A model generated the notes under the pieces. The model was not told the origin of the DNA, searched no databases, and worked only from the letters and a program-made list of their open reading frames with translations. DNA of 64,000 nucleotides, taken from Glandiceps talaboti (Eukaryota; Hemichordata; Enteropneusta; Spengelidae). This document shows, in pieces, positions 1-37,957 of the stretch (position 1 is the stretch's first letter; every line of letters begins with the position of its first letter). Location: the NCBI RefSeq assembly GCF_964340395.1, contig NC_135569.1:13008019-13072018 (forward strand), written 5' to 3'. The position numbers and the translations under genes are program-made.

Positions 1-587
1 ATGTGTGAATTTGATTACATGTATCTTAATATTTTGAAAGACTTAATTTTACTCTCTAATTATTGAATATTATATCTTGATAACATGGGAGCTTTTACGG
101 TCACTAATTATCATGTTATATGTCATTATATTCAAATTTATTAATATGCAGTAATAAAATGGTAGTTGATACCAAAATGCCTTACTTGTATTGTATTCAT
201 TGGAGCAAGGAAACAGTGCGCGCGCGCACACACACACACACACATACATACATACATACATACATACATACATACATACATACATACATACATAAATACA
301 TACATACATACATACATACATACATACATAAATACATAGAAATGTAAATGGAACTTGTAAGTCAGTCCGTATAAATTGATGTAAAATCCGACGTTTCGAA
401 TAAAAGTTTCAAGGTGTTATCAGCGAGCTTTAAACATGTTAGGTAAACACCTGAACACATCTGAATGTAATGGAACAGAACGACAACCGCGCGGGATTAA
501 CGGTTATACGTGTAAAAAGTTCTAATATTCGCACGTACCAAATAGAACCCAATAGAACACGCCTGAAATTTAAAAAAAAAAACCTGA
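1..587. other. Duplicated intergenic spacer, left copy
   Basis: No gene is seen. Bases from about 20 to 230 closely match the spacer at about 35430-35630 downstream of gene B, so the window opens in the same kind of intergenic DNA. It contains the microsatellite at 218-341. Confidence 0.6.
218..341. repeat. (CG)n/(CA)n/(CATA)n microsatellite
   Basis: A short CG run passes into CA repeats and then about 24 CATA units with two CATAAATA interruptions. Open frames here (Tyr-Ile-His-Thr or Met-Tyr-Val-Cys repeats) are products of the repeat and not genes. The same composite lies at 35624-35760. Confidence 0.95.
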
Positions 588-1396
588 TTAGACTGGAAAT
601 GATGCGAATAATCTATTAATTCCAATGGATTCCAGCGTTCCGAGACGGAAAATGATTTCCTCTTCCTTTAACCTCAATACTTTCTCATCACCAGAAACCT
701 TACAAATTCCTGGAAAAGACATATCTGATACACTGTGATCGTTGGTAATAAAATGCATATATACGGGATAGTTACAATTCTTTTGTCTGGTCAGGCGGAG
801 ATGTTCCACGAAACGATCACCAAGAGGACGTACAGTCGAACCTATATATAAAAAATACACATCATTAGTACTAATACAAGTAAATCTACTCGTAACAGGC
901 ACACTGTTCTTAGGGCCAAAAACATGATTAGTATTAATAATGAAACGACATGTACCACATCGAGTACGATATCATAGAAATGAACCAGCATTATCTTCCA
1001 ATCCATGTTGTTCTGTATGTACCACCATATCTCTAAGACTTGCCTCACGACGCCAAGCTGTTAACGGTACTTCAGGAAATAATGAATTGGTAACCCTATT
1101 AGAACGTAAGATATTAAAATGCTTGTATATAATGTTCTTAACTCTAGTGGAAAAGGGAAAATACGATCGTTGTTACTCTTCTGATCATGTGATTTGATAC
1201 AAGCTTTCCTGGACAAAGATGACACTTTAAGTAAAGCCGCATTGGTAACCGACATAGGATAACCACATTGATGGAAGTACGTGCAAAATTCAGGAGACCT
1301 TTCTCTGAAATCCAAATCACTACTACAAATACGACGTAATCGATGTAATTGTGAATAGGGAATACATACATACATACTTACATATGTTACGATCAA
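588..1396 (-). mobile_element. Penelope-like retroelement fragment (RT tail plus GIY-YIG)
   Basis: Reading the minus strand from 1396 down, one frame has a reverse transcriptase connection region (SQLHRLRRIC, then a GYP motif), typical of Penelope-like and related elements. A second frame near 1100-1000 has a conserved RREASLRDMV block. The frame at 902-588 has a GIY-YIG endonuclease core (YFLYIGSTV, downstream Arg, EHLR, HF..H). The pieces are in different frames, so the copy is broken, and the catalytic RT palm is absent (5' truncated). A related fragment lies at 37387-37860. Assignment to Penelope-like elements rests on the RT tail joined to GIY-YIG and not on a search. Confidence 0.7.
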
Positions 1397-1814
1397 AAAT
1401 ATAGTATTTCGGAATTATGGGAATAAATTCTACTTTTCGGCATTGTAGGCCATAGGTCAGAAGTAGACTGGCGATTACGAATCTGGGCAAACATGATGTA
1501 ACTGAAATTCACATGATTGGTTAAAGAAAAGTACATAATAACTTTTATGATGGCATGATCTTATGGCGTGATTTTCTATATTTAGTCGTTGTGTAAATTC
1601 CATTCTGTTGGAAGTATACTTAAAGATGAGAATTAAAACATCCAGAAGCTCTCGAGCACTCGGGTAGGTGATTCTGGCAAGCCGAAATCTCTTCTCAGTC
1701 GTGACTAATTCCCGACGTGGACCTGAACGATCCCGTACGAGAGTATGAGAGTGTGAGTGCTAGAGTGCAACGTTAGAGCTATCCATACTTATACCGTTCA
1801 ACTCTATGACTCCC
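1397..1814. other. Spacer, nothing recognised
   Basis: No frame, RNA gene or terminal repeat is recognised between the Penelope-like fragment and the microsatellite cluster. Confidence 0.5.
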
Positions 1815-1830
1815 AACACATACATATACA

Positions 1831-1862
<32 letters not shown>

Positions 1863-1926
1863 AACTGAGTGAGTGAGTGAGTGAGTGAGTGAGTGGGATG
1901 GCGGTTGAAGAATGAGTGAGAGAGAT

Positions 1927-1987
<61 letters not shown>
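1815..1987. repeat. Composite microsatellite (CATA)n-(GTGA)n-(CAGA)n
   Basis: A (CATA)n run is followed by (GAGT)n and then about 16 CAGA units. The same order and linking sequence recur at 5370-5512, 37880-37960 and 58060-58316. In three of these cases the cluster lies 1.3 to 2 kb upstream of a family exon 1. It is part of the duplicated 5' flank. Confidence 0.95.
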
Positions 1988-2796
1988 AAAAAGATAGGCA
2001 GATAAAGAAAGGGAAAACAGAATTTAGTACAACGTAGAGCAATGTTTCGACACATTCGAGCACACATTGGAGGAAGAGAAGTATAATTTAATCTATGGAG
2101 GAAATGCATGGAGGATTACAATTAGCGTGTTAGTATTCCACTGACTCGGGTATTGCGATGTTTCTTTGAATTTCGTCAGTTCCATTTCCCTGTAGGTTGT
2201 CATATCATGCATTTGAGCTGTCAAACATCTTTTGTAAAAATGTAAATCAATTTGAAAAGAATTTAATATTTGGCTGGTTTACTAGTGTATATCGCTTAAA
2301 AGATTAAATTTCTCTGACGAGGTGAAATTATCTCTTACACGTGCGCATTCATTGCTACAATGGTTGTATAGGTATGGTTCAAACAAAAATTAAGTCTCAT
2401 AACTAAGCTACAATTGTCAAGCAAAAATGAGCAGAGGAATTGATGCAAACCAAGCTATTAATTGATATGATGAAATATACCCAATACAGAAATAAAAGTG
2501 ATAGGATATCAGATGCCATTTTATGTTTAGAATGTGGCCTGGCATGTATATACGAAGTACAAAACTGAGTCCCCACTGTAGAAGTTTGCCTGACATCGAG
2601 ATAGTGTAGACTACAAAAACTGAGCCCCTAATCTGCGGATAAGACATTTCCCCTTTATACTCTGTAATGTTGACTAGACAAAATAATATTTGTTTTCATT
2701 GTTGTTGCTGCTGATGATGTTGTTGCTCAATTATATTAATTTGCCCCCCCCCCCCTAAGATAACCTAACATAAATGATAAATACATCTATAATTCC
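1988..2796. other. Orphan copy of the gene-family 5' flank
   Basis: This stretch closely follows 38000-39290 (upstream of gene C) and 5530-6900 (upstream of gene B), including a poly-C tract near 2744. At about 2797 the match jumps to intron sequence that in gene B starts near 31542. The promoter-side flank is therefore joined directly to a late intron, with exons 1 to 8 missing. Confidence 0.6.
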
Positions 2797-3460
2797 AGTC
2801 GTGTTATCTTGGCTGAACAAATAAAACGTATAAGTGAATATAATATCTAAACATTACATGTATATACCATCACTATTATAGCAGTTTAAATTTAATTACT
2901 GTCTATGTTTTGTTTCTAGAGCAGCGTTTCTGACCAATTAAATATTCATAAACACACTAAATACTAGTCGCTCTTTTCAAGGAGTACAAAGGCAAGACTG
3001 GTTTCATCTACGACTTGCATACTTTCTACGCTTATTACGTATACACCCATAAAATATTCATTAAATCCACATCACGTGACTCTCTAAAAATAGATTGGTA
3101 AATCTTGCTTTGAAACGGCCTTCAGAGTATCAAGGTGAGGCATTATGGTAAACAGAAGCTATTTAAAGGTTTCACACAAGTCCGCTTGATAAAATAAAGC
3201 TGAGTAAATATTGATGATATGTTTTTTTTATAACTTGTATGTTACTACACCCTAAATTTAGTTATCATTGTGACATTCTTATTTTTCCTGGAATGTCACT
3301 TCTAACTCTAAACTAGATTAGACAATTTGTATACCTCATATTTAAGAAAAAACATTTTTTCTAGGTCCCTAAGCATAACGAAATGCATCTATTTCAGGTG
3401 AAAATAGCCTCGCCATTGTTCCCCCTTTAACTTCTATGTTTATATCATACCATGTTGCAG

Positions 3461-3832
3461 GTCTCACAACCATTCGCTGCAACTCATTCTTGTTGGCACA
3501 GAACACATTCTGGCAAACACAATTAACTGTTAAGGTGTACTACCAGAACAGCCATAAAAACACCAGTGAGAGGATATACCCAGCGGCCATCAAGATAAAA
3601 GGTACATCATTCGATGTGTTCGTCCCAGAACATGAAATCTGGTATAATGGAAATTATACATTTAACTTTGACTTGCCAGTAGGTGAGTGACCTCAGAATG
3701 GGAGAGAAACATACAATAGTTTGAAGTATATTACATGAAAAAAAATGGATAAAGATTCATCTGGGTGATACCTTTGCTGACCATTCTTAATTTGAGTTAA
3801 TATGGAAACTGAAAGTACTACAATATCATTGC

Positions 3833-3895
<63 letters not shown>

Positions 3896-4432
3896 GTACA
3901 CATACATTAAATGGAATAAATAGCGTGGCTACGCATCAAAAAAACTTGTTATGCCACTTATCAACTGTTAGAGATCGGTAATGAAAAGAAGGCTATTGTA
4001 ATATGATTCTCCCAAAACAGCTGAACATCAGTAAGCCAGTTCTTCAATTTTTAAATCAATCTATTTATAAATGACAAGCACAATTTCATGATTGCAGATA
4101 TTCAGACAAACTTTACTGTGGGTATGGCTCAGCAAAAATGTGACTATGGGAGTGATGATGAAGGACAATGGAAACAAGATGTATGCCGGGTAAGATGACT
4201 GAATATACAAATAGTTAAATTTACAGAATTTTGGAAATCAATCACGCTTTTTAAACTGGCAAATACTTATTTCTTTTTCATATGGAGCATCAACCATGGA
4301 TGTATTTTACAGTCCACATCCCAATGACATATTATTGCATGACGTTTAATGGTGAATGTTTTTTTAACCTCGTAGGTGTCTCCAACATCTAACAACAACG
4401 CCACGCTGTGTCTGTGTAATCGTCTGACTTAA
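3461..4432 (+). pseudogene. Gene A: truncated GAIN/GPS paralog (last three exons only)
   Basis: Three exons match the last three of genes B and C: 3461-3682, 4098-4189 and 4376-4432, all with AG/GT borders. The first is damaged. Compared with gene B it lacks 5 bases near 3483 and has 4 extra near 3522, a net frameshift that brings an in-frame stop near the start. The other two are intact and encode the GPS Cys/Trp pattern ending CLCNRLT and a stop. No signal-peptide, lectin or linker exons lie upstream; duplicated 5' flank adjoins the intron at about 2797. It is read as a deletion derivative of a full gene. A short alternative product from 3436 cannot be excluded. Confidence 0.8.
3836..3892. 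repeat. (CA)n microsatellite in intron
   Basis: About 28 CA units, at the same intron position as the CA tract at 32631-32676 in gene B. Confidence 0.95.
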
Positions 4433-4533
4433 TTGACAGAGTATCACATGATGATATCGGTGACATTGGTAACACAGAGTTGATGAGTGAAATGAGCTTC
4501 CTGTTGCATTTCCAATGTGAAATTGAAACAAAA

Positions 4534-4540
4534 CTACACA

Positions 4541-4571
<31 letters not shown>

Positions 4572-4762
4572 TTACACATAAATAAACAAACAAACAAACA
4601 AACAAACAAACAAACAAACAAACAAATGCACGCACGCACGTACATACATACATACATACATACATACATACATACATACATACATACATACATACATACA
4701 TACATACATACATACATTCATACGGACAACCAGACAGACAGACAGACAGACAGACACAGACA
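4534..4762. repeat. Composite microsatellite (CA)n-(CAAA)n-(CATA)n-(CAGA)n
   Basis: Lies about 100 bases after the stop of gene A. An equivalent cluster follows the stop of gene B at 33505-33742. Frames through it are repeat products. Confidence 0.95.
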
Positions 4763-5333
4763 TACGTATATTTTGTTAATTACATATTATGCACTCTACA
4801 CTTTGTAATTATAGACCACAGTTTACAATTATAGAGGTGTTGTGACATTTCTTAACATGTATAAGTAACATTATTAGTACATTACTATATTAGGGGTTAC
4901 AACAAAAGTATTGACATGCCGTTCTAGTTGCTATTGTAACATCGTGGATGATTTAGTTTGAATAATGTATTGCAATTTTTGTGAATAGTGATAGTCAGGC
5001 TAGAGTATTGCGTACATCATTAAAGCATGACGTTACTTGTATTCCTGAGTGTACTTAATATCATTAGACTGTAAATGTGCTTTATCATAACTGTATGATA
5101 AATACATAATACATTAAGGTGGGGGACAGCATGGTAAGAGACTAGTAGCACAATGTCATTACGAGTATGTTACATTCACCAACTGTAGACTAGTATTGCA
5201 AAGCATTGACTTGTCATTTACATTAATGATTTCAAAGAATACCACTTGGATTATATCATTACATTAAGTGTTTTCTAAATATACTTAATCTTAATAAATC
5301 ATTCTTATCGCTATTACATTAACAATTGGTAAG

Positions 5334-5335
<2 letters not shown>
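4763..5335. other. Spacer downstream of gene A
   Basis: No gene is seen. Parts resemble 33760-34320 downstream of gene B, consistent with duplication of the intergenic region. Confidence 0.5.
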
Positions 5336-5375
<40 letters not shown>

Positions 5376-5508
5376 TACATACATACATACATACATACAT
5401 ACATACATACATACATACATACATACATAACATACATATATACATACATACATACATACATACATATAAACAGTGAGTGAGTGAGTGAGTGAGTGAGTGA
5501 GTGAGTGG
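5336..5508. repeat. Composite microsatellite (CA)n-(CATA)n-(GTGA)n
   Basis: CA repeats, then CATA repeats, then a GTGA run. The sequence that follows is shared with 1880-2160, 37940-38180 and 58230-58480. Confidence 0.95.
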
Positions 5509-7390
5509 AATGGCGGGTTGACTGGTGAGTGAGAGATATAGAGACCGACAGAAAAAGATAAGCAGATAAAGACAGAAAAAACACAATATAGTACAACAAA
5601 ATGGAATGTTTCAATACATTCGAGCACCCAGTAGAGAAAGAGAAGTATAATTAATCTATGGATCATATTACATGTAGTCAAATGCATGGAAGAATATAAT
5701 TAGTGTGTTAGTATTCCACTGACTCAGGTAATAAAATGTTTCTTTAAATTTCTTCAGTTCCATTTCCATGTACGATGTCATATACATTTATGTATTTGAG
5801 CTGTCAAACATCTTTTGTCAAAATGTTAATCAATTTGAAAGCAATTTAATATTTTGCTGGTTTACGAGTTCATTGCGCTTTATTTAGAAGACTAATTTCT
5901 TTGACGAGGTGAAATTATCTCTTACACGTACGCAGTAAACTATTTATCAAAATAAACTACTTAAATAAATAACTACTTAAATAATTAACTACTTGAATAA
6001 ATTGTATGAACTCCCTTTTCTTGCAGTCGTGTTTTTTTCATCTTGAACATTATGGCCACATGTATAACTGTCTTTCATTGGAGAGAGAATTTGTACATAT
6101 ACTGTCTTGTCATAATGATAAAGAATCTTTTGTTCATCCTATGGAATGACAACTCAAGTTCAATTCGTAGTCATGGTAACCATCGAAATGTTTTCCACTG
6201 AACGTAGTAATGAAAATAGTTAGTGATACTATTGTCAAATTAATCTCAAAATATATGAATAACTTAATTCCACCTCTAAAACAGTATGTACAAGTTTTTA
6301 TGTTAACAAGTACATATTTATCCAATTTACCTTTGTACCTTTCGAAAGGAATGCATATTTTATGTAATTATGGTTAACTAGAATTTAAATTCATCTTGTA
6401 TCACTTTCATTCCACATGTTAGAACATGTACCCGTGTGTCTGTATATGTGTTCGTATACTATACAGTAATTTATAATGGTTTCATTGCTGTAATGGTTGT
6501 ATACGTACGGTTCAAACAAATATCAAGTCTTATAACTAAGCTACAATTGACCAGTAAAAATGATACGGTGAATTGATGAAATCAAAGGTATTCATTCATT
6601 TTATGAAATATACCCAATACAGAAATAAAAGTAATAGGATATAAGATGCCATTTTATATTTAGAATGTGGCCTGACATCTAGATACGAAGTATAAAGACT
6701 GAGTCCCCAGTGTAGAAGTTTGCCTGACATCGAGATAGTGCAGACTGAGCCCCTAATCAACGGATAATACATTTCTCCTTTATACTCTGTAATTTTTACT
6801 AGATAAAATAATATTTGTGTTCGTTGTTGTTGCTGCTGATGACATCGTTGCTTAATTATATTCATTTGCCCCCTCCCCCTAAGATAACCTAACATAAATG
6901 ATAAATACATCATACATGCATAAACATGGTTGTGTAACAAGACATGGGTAAAAGGATTTGGGGTTTGACCACTATCCATTGTGATTCCAAACGAATGACT
7001 TTGTTACAAACAACATATTAAACCATTTATGAAATACTAAAAGATGAATTCTTAGCCCAAAAACTTCACTGTAGATTATTCCTACATATCGTCACCATTC
7101 GCATTATATATGAAGACATTTTTATCATCACAATAGCAATGATGTCATTATTCAAAACTTGTTATACACCATTAGTTAGAAGGTAATTTACATTTCTCGT
7201 CACGGTCTTATTGATTAGTTTTTCGCATTTTTTTCATAGAATTGCACTATCATTTATAAAGCAGATCACGTGTTATTATTATTTTTCGCAATTTGTTAAT
7301 TGCATTGCAGTATCATAAATAAAGCGGATCATGCGTTACCAGTACTGCATACTGTTTCTCAGTGAAGAGAGTGCTACTGTCCCATCAACA
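5509..7390 (+). promoter_or_regulatory. 5' flank of gene B (duplicated promoter-side region)
   Basis: No gene is recognised. This flank is shared with those of genes C (37956-39678) and D (58317-59608). The reading frame just upstream of the exon 1 ATG is also similar in all three, probably as 5' UTR. No confident TATA or initiator element was identified, so the promoter role is inferred from position only. Confidence 0.35.
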
Positions 7391-33403
<26,013 letters not shown>

Positions 33404-33504
33404 ATGACAAAATATTACGTAATGATATCAGTGATATTGGTAACACAGAGTTGATGAATGAAATGAGCATCTTGTTGCATTTTCAATGTGTAATTGACAC
33501 AAAA

Positions 33505-33644
33505 CTACACACATATACATATGCACATACATATGCAAACACACACACAAACACATAAACAAACAAACAAATGCACGCACGCACGCACATACATACATAC
33601 ATACATACATACATACATACATACATACATACATACATACATAC

Positions 33645-33675
<31 letters not shown>

Positions 33676-33692
33676 CATACATACATACATAA

Positions 33693-33741
<49 letters not shown>

Positions 33742-33742
33742 T
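33505..33742. repeat. Composite microsatellite after gene B
   Basis: CATA/CACA, CAAA, GCAC, about 24 CATA units and about 12 CAGA units. It starts about 100 bases after the stop, as in gene A. Confidence 0.95.
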
Positions 33743-34054
33743 ATATTTTGTTAATTACATATTGTGCACAGTAAAAGACTACAGTTTACAATTATATAAT
33801 ATATTCTTGTAAACACTACAGTTAAGTTCTGCACATAGAGGTGTTGTGACATTTATTATCATGTATAGGTAATATTATTAGTACAGTAATACAGACAGAC
33901 AGACATATATTTTGTTAATTACATATTGTGCACAGTAAAAGACTACAGTTTACAATTATATAATATATTCTTGTAAACACTACAGTTAAGTTCTGCACAT
34001 AGAGGTGTTGTGACATTTATTATCATGTATAGGTAATATTATTAGTACAGTAAT
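33727..34054. repeat. 164-bp tandem duplication
   Basis: Bases 33727-33890 are repeated as 33891-34054 with no difference seen. The unit starts inside the CAGA tract, so the repeat boundary coincides with the microsatellite edge. Confidence 0.88.
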
Positions 34055-34324
34055 ATCTTAAGAATTGTCCATTACTATAACCGTATGATAAAAACATAAT
34101 ATTATAAATTGTGATAACAGTATGGTAATAGACTGGCAGCACAATGGCATTATGAGTGTTATTTTCACTAACTCTAGACTAGCATTGCAAGGCATTGATT
34201 TGCCAGTTAATTTAATGATTTCAAAGAATACAACATGGGTTATATTATTACATAGAAGTGTTTGTCAATATATCTAATAGAAATGAATCATTATTCTCAA
34301 CATCATATGAATATTTGGTAAGTT

Positions 34325-34430
34325 TACATACATACATACATACATACATGCATGCATGCATACATACATACATACATACATACATACATACATACATACA
34401 TACATACATACATACACACATACACACATA
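34325..34430. repeat. (CATA)n/(CATG)n microsatellite
   Basis: CATA units with a short CATG block and terminal CACA/CATA mix. Frames here are repeat products. Confidence 0.95.
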
Positions 34431-34875
34431 CAACTTGCCATCGATTAACAATCTGACGGCTGGACAAATCTCCTTCTGTATCGAACTTTGGAGCATTTAA
34501 GAAAACGGAATTTTAACTCAGCTAGGAGAATATTAAAACATGCATGCACGTTTTGTCAATATTTTTTGTGACTAATTAAATATTTCCTTATCAGTAAGTG
34601 GTATTAAAAACATACAATTATCAACTTCTAAAATCATAAAACGTTAATCCATAAACGTATTTATGTCAAACAATTCGCAGCCACTCCCTCCCCTCACTCA
34701 GCTCTCTCAAACGTTTTCGATTATTACATACTAATATGTTAACACTGATCATGTGTTTGGATCTAAAAACACTACTACCGTAACAAGTATATTTATTTCT
34801 ACGATTTCTAAATTTATATATTGTATAACAATCTTTACAAGTGAACTATTATATACTTGAAAATACTATGTCTTT

Positions 34876-35130
34876 GCGGTTGGGTTAATGGCCGGTTTGG
34901 AATCTGCAGGTTGCAGGTTCAAGTTCCGTCTCTGCCTTTTGTTTGTGAGTGGCTAAATTTCTTTGGCAAGATTTTAACCACGAGAGTGATTCAGTCATCC
35001 CAGCTGTACAATTGGGGACTTTGTAGTACATAGATGTTCCAATGTGTTTATAGAGGCTGTAATGGATTATATGTTCCCCAGGGAGTTGATGAAGTAATGG
35101 TCTATTGTCAGAGTGGGAGAGGGCTATTAA
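34876..35130 (+). repeat. tRNA-derived SINE-like sequence
   Basis: A possible RNA polymerase III A box (about 34881-34891, GGTTAATGG) precedes a B box (34916-34927, GGTTCAAGTTCC) by about 30 bases, followed by GGCAAGATTTTAACC, a phrase common after the head of tRNA-derived SINEs. The 3' end was not resolved. It does not fold as a complete tRNA. Confidence 0.5.
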
Positions 35131-35627
35131 AAAACCACCATTATTACATACTGAACATCGTCGTAGTACAAGGCAGCGGAATCATTAATATTCAGAATTT
35201 ATTTACCTCTGGTTTATGACAGCAGTCTCTCTTGTATGTCTTTTTCAGTAATTTACTGAATAAGTGGCAATGGTGGTGAGGGCTGACGAAAAATAGTGTT
35301 GTCAATTGCTTTTACTCCCCACCTATCCCGAGCTCTCTCAAAAATGTACAATGCCTTGCTGAAATGAACTCGAATCCTAACCGCCCACCGGCAGTGTACA
35401 GTATTATGTAATGTGTGAATTAATTACCTTTATCCCAATATTTTGAAAGACTTAATTTTACTCTCTAATTATTGAAAACTACATCTTGATAACATGGGAG
35501 CTTTTACGGTCACTAATTATCATGTTATATGTCATTATATTCAAATGCATTAATATGCATTAATAAAATGGTACTTAATACCAAAATGCCTTACTTGTAT
35601 TGTATTCATTGGAACCAGGAAACAGTG
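35131..35627. other. Spacer between genes B and C
   Basis: No gene is seen. From about 35430 it repeats the sequence at the start of the window. Confidence 0.5.
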
Positions 35628-35762
35628 CACACACACACACACACACACATACATACATACATACATACATACATACATACATACATACATACATACACAC
35701 ATACACACATACATATATACTCATGCAGACACGCACATAGGCACACAGACACACACACACAT
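35624..35762. repeat. (CA)n/(CATA)n composite microsatellite
   Basis: CA, CATA and mixed ACAC/CAGACA units. It corresponds to 218-341. Confidence 0.95.
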
Positions 35763-37386
35763 AATCGATATCAAACGTGATCCATCTCTCCTCGTAGACT
35801 GTCTCATTTATTAATAGAGCATTTGACTATGATATAGTCATAAAATATTGCATCGTTCGGGCAAAAAATGTGTATATTTTGAAACCCGTTTATTGTGCAA
35901 AATACAGAAGTCTCTAGCAAGAACGATAAAGGATTTTTGCTAAGAAATCTTTATATAAGACAAGACTAACCATTTTAATTAAAACAATCAATTTCAACAT
36001 GTACGTGCAACCACTTAAATATCTGGAATCATGAAATCACGTTGTTGTTTCTACATGCTGATTGGACAGTGGCGCATGCTAAGAAATGTAAGCAGATATA
36101 TTTACCGCAATGTACGTAAATATACTTAGTAGATAGAGACATCGATTGGGCTTGTTGTCGAATACAAGTACTTGAAAAGAAACATGTCCAGGCGCATCAA
36201 CCCATTCTCGAAAAGCAGAACAGTTATTTCTTCCACGACACTGCGAAATAATGTGTCTTGGACAGTGCCGTAAAAGAGGGTGTGATTTTCGACAATGCAT
36301 TACGACAATTACAACTCTGTTCATTTAAAATTAGTCAAAACATTATGTTTTTATCTGAACTTGAATCCGTATGTCATTTATTGTCAGTTTGTGTTCGTAT
36401 TCGTAATTTGTTTTTGATATTCGGTCAATTTAGATATTTCCATATCGGTCTACCTCTGGACCCCCTAAAAATAAAATGTCGTTGGTTAGATATTTGTTGA
36501 GCCTGATGACTTCCGTTTCAGCTTTCGTGTATTTAATTGTAAGATTCTATCTAATCCCTTAGGCCTGAAAAAGTTGTTTGGTCCAGGTTACCCAACCCCA
36601 TCTAATTGTTCACTGCTGGCCCTAAACTGGAAACCAATAACACAACGACCATATGGAAAACAACGGAAAACATAACTACCTGAACTCACACATGGGACAA
36701 TATTTACCTACACCTACGCTAAATTCAGCGTAATCGGAACCACACATTATTTTAGGCCTTATTTCTCCACTGATAAGACATAATTAATGCAAGAACCTTT
36801 GACAGAGTCGTGGGCCTTAAAATAGACGATCATCATAAAATTCATCTTCAAACTACATAGAACTCCCACTCATGGTGCAGTACCCATCAAGTTGTTGAAA
36901 ATGTCCATAGTTTTAAGAGTCTCTGAACAGCATATCTCACCAAGCACAAACAAGATCACAAATCATGAACAGAACAAAACACCCAAAGATAAGTAAATTT
37001 TATACAATTTTATTTATTTAAATTTCAAATATATTCTTTAATGAGATTCATCGGTGTAATGGAGTAAAATATATTTTTGCATAAATTATGTTAATCAGGT
37101 GATCAATTCTGAGGTTACAAGTGTTCAGTGAAACATAGCGATGAACAAACATACGACAAGCAAGAGAACTGACGTGTATGTCCTCGACGTTGAGTTGTCA
37201 AGACCTGCAAAGATAGATACACAGATAACATTTAATTGAGACAAGTAAAATAAATAACAAGAATGGAGATGCGGCCATGGACTGAATCATGGTATGTGAG
37301 AGACTGTATAAACTAAGAAGTTAAACGCTAAAGCTAAAATAACGAATTCTTTCTTCAAAATTAAAGTCTTCTGCCCTTTACAATAA
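35763..37386. other. Spacer, nothing recognised
   Basis: No supported gene. A block at about 36200-36310 shares a short segment (including CAGTGCCGTAAAAGAGG) with 61430-61480 in gene D intron 1, so it is probably an old dispersed repeat. Confidence 0.45.
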
Positions 37387-37860
37387 ATTGCCATATGTAA
37401 TTCAAGATCATGGAAGTGAACCAGCATTAACTTCCAATTCATGTTGTTCTGTACGGACCACCATATCTCTAAGACTGGCATCACGACGCCAAGCTGTTAA
37501 AGGTACTTTGGGAAATAATGAATTAGTATCCCTATCAGAACGTAAGATATTAAAGAGCTTGTATATAATGTTCTTGACTCTGGTGGAAAATGGATGGTAT
37601 GTTAGAGCTAATATTGGAAGATCGTTGTTACTCTTCTAATCATGTGATTTGATACAAGCTTCCCTGGACAAAGATGACACCTTAACTAAAGCGACATTGG
37701 TAACCGACATTGGATAACCACGTTGATGGAAGTACGTGAAAAATTCAGCAGACCTTTCTCTGAAATTCAAATCACTATTACAAATACGACGTAAACGAAG
37801 TAATTGTGAATAGGGAATGGAAACTTTACACTTATCAGGATGTGGTGACCCATACTGCAA
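37387..37860 (-). mobile_element. Penelope-like retroelement fragment, second copy
   Basis: Minus-strand frames carry SQLLRLRRIC and HQRGYPMSV (37860-37640) and the RREASLRDMV-type block (around 37500-37440), like 1396-940. The GIY-YIG part is missing; the similarity stops near 37415. Confidence 0.65.
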
Positions 37861-37879
37861 ATATGAATGTGAATCAGTA

Positions 37880-37900
37880 GTACATACATACATACATACA

Positions 37901-37932
<32 letters not shown>

Positions 37933-37957
37933 GACTGAGTGAGTGAGTGAGTGAGTG
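37880..37957. repeat. Composite microsatellite (CATA)n-(GTGA)n
   Basis: A shorter version of the 5'-flank cluster upstream of gene C; the CAGA run is reduced to two units. Confidence 0.95.

Noticed and set aside
7331-7390. Upstream in-frame ATG extending gene B by 20 residues
   Set aside because: The ATG is not at a conserved position in C and D, and the Met at 7391 is shared and is followed by a good signal peptide.
34876-34950. Possible tRNA gene
   Set aside because: A- and B-box-like motifs are present, but no complete cloverleaf or anticodon stem could be drawn, so it is listed as a SINE-like sequence.
36079-36324. Cys/His-rich frame resembling a retroviral zinc knuckle
   Set aside because: Spacing does not fit CCHC, and the similar block at 61430-61480 has stops in the same frame. 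Left as an old repeat.
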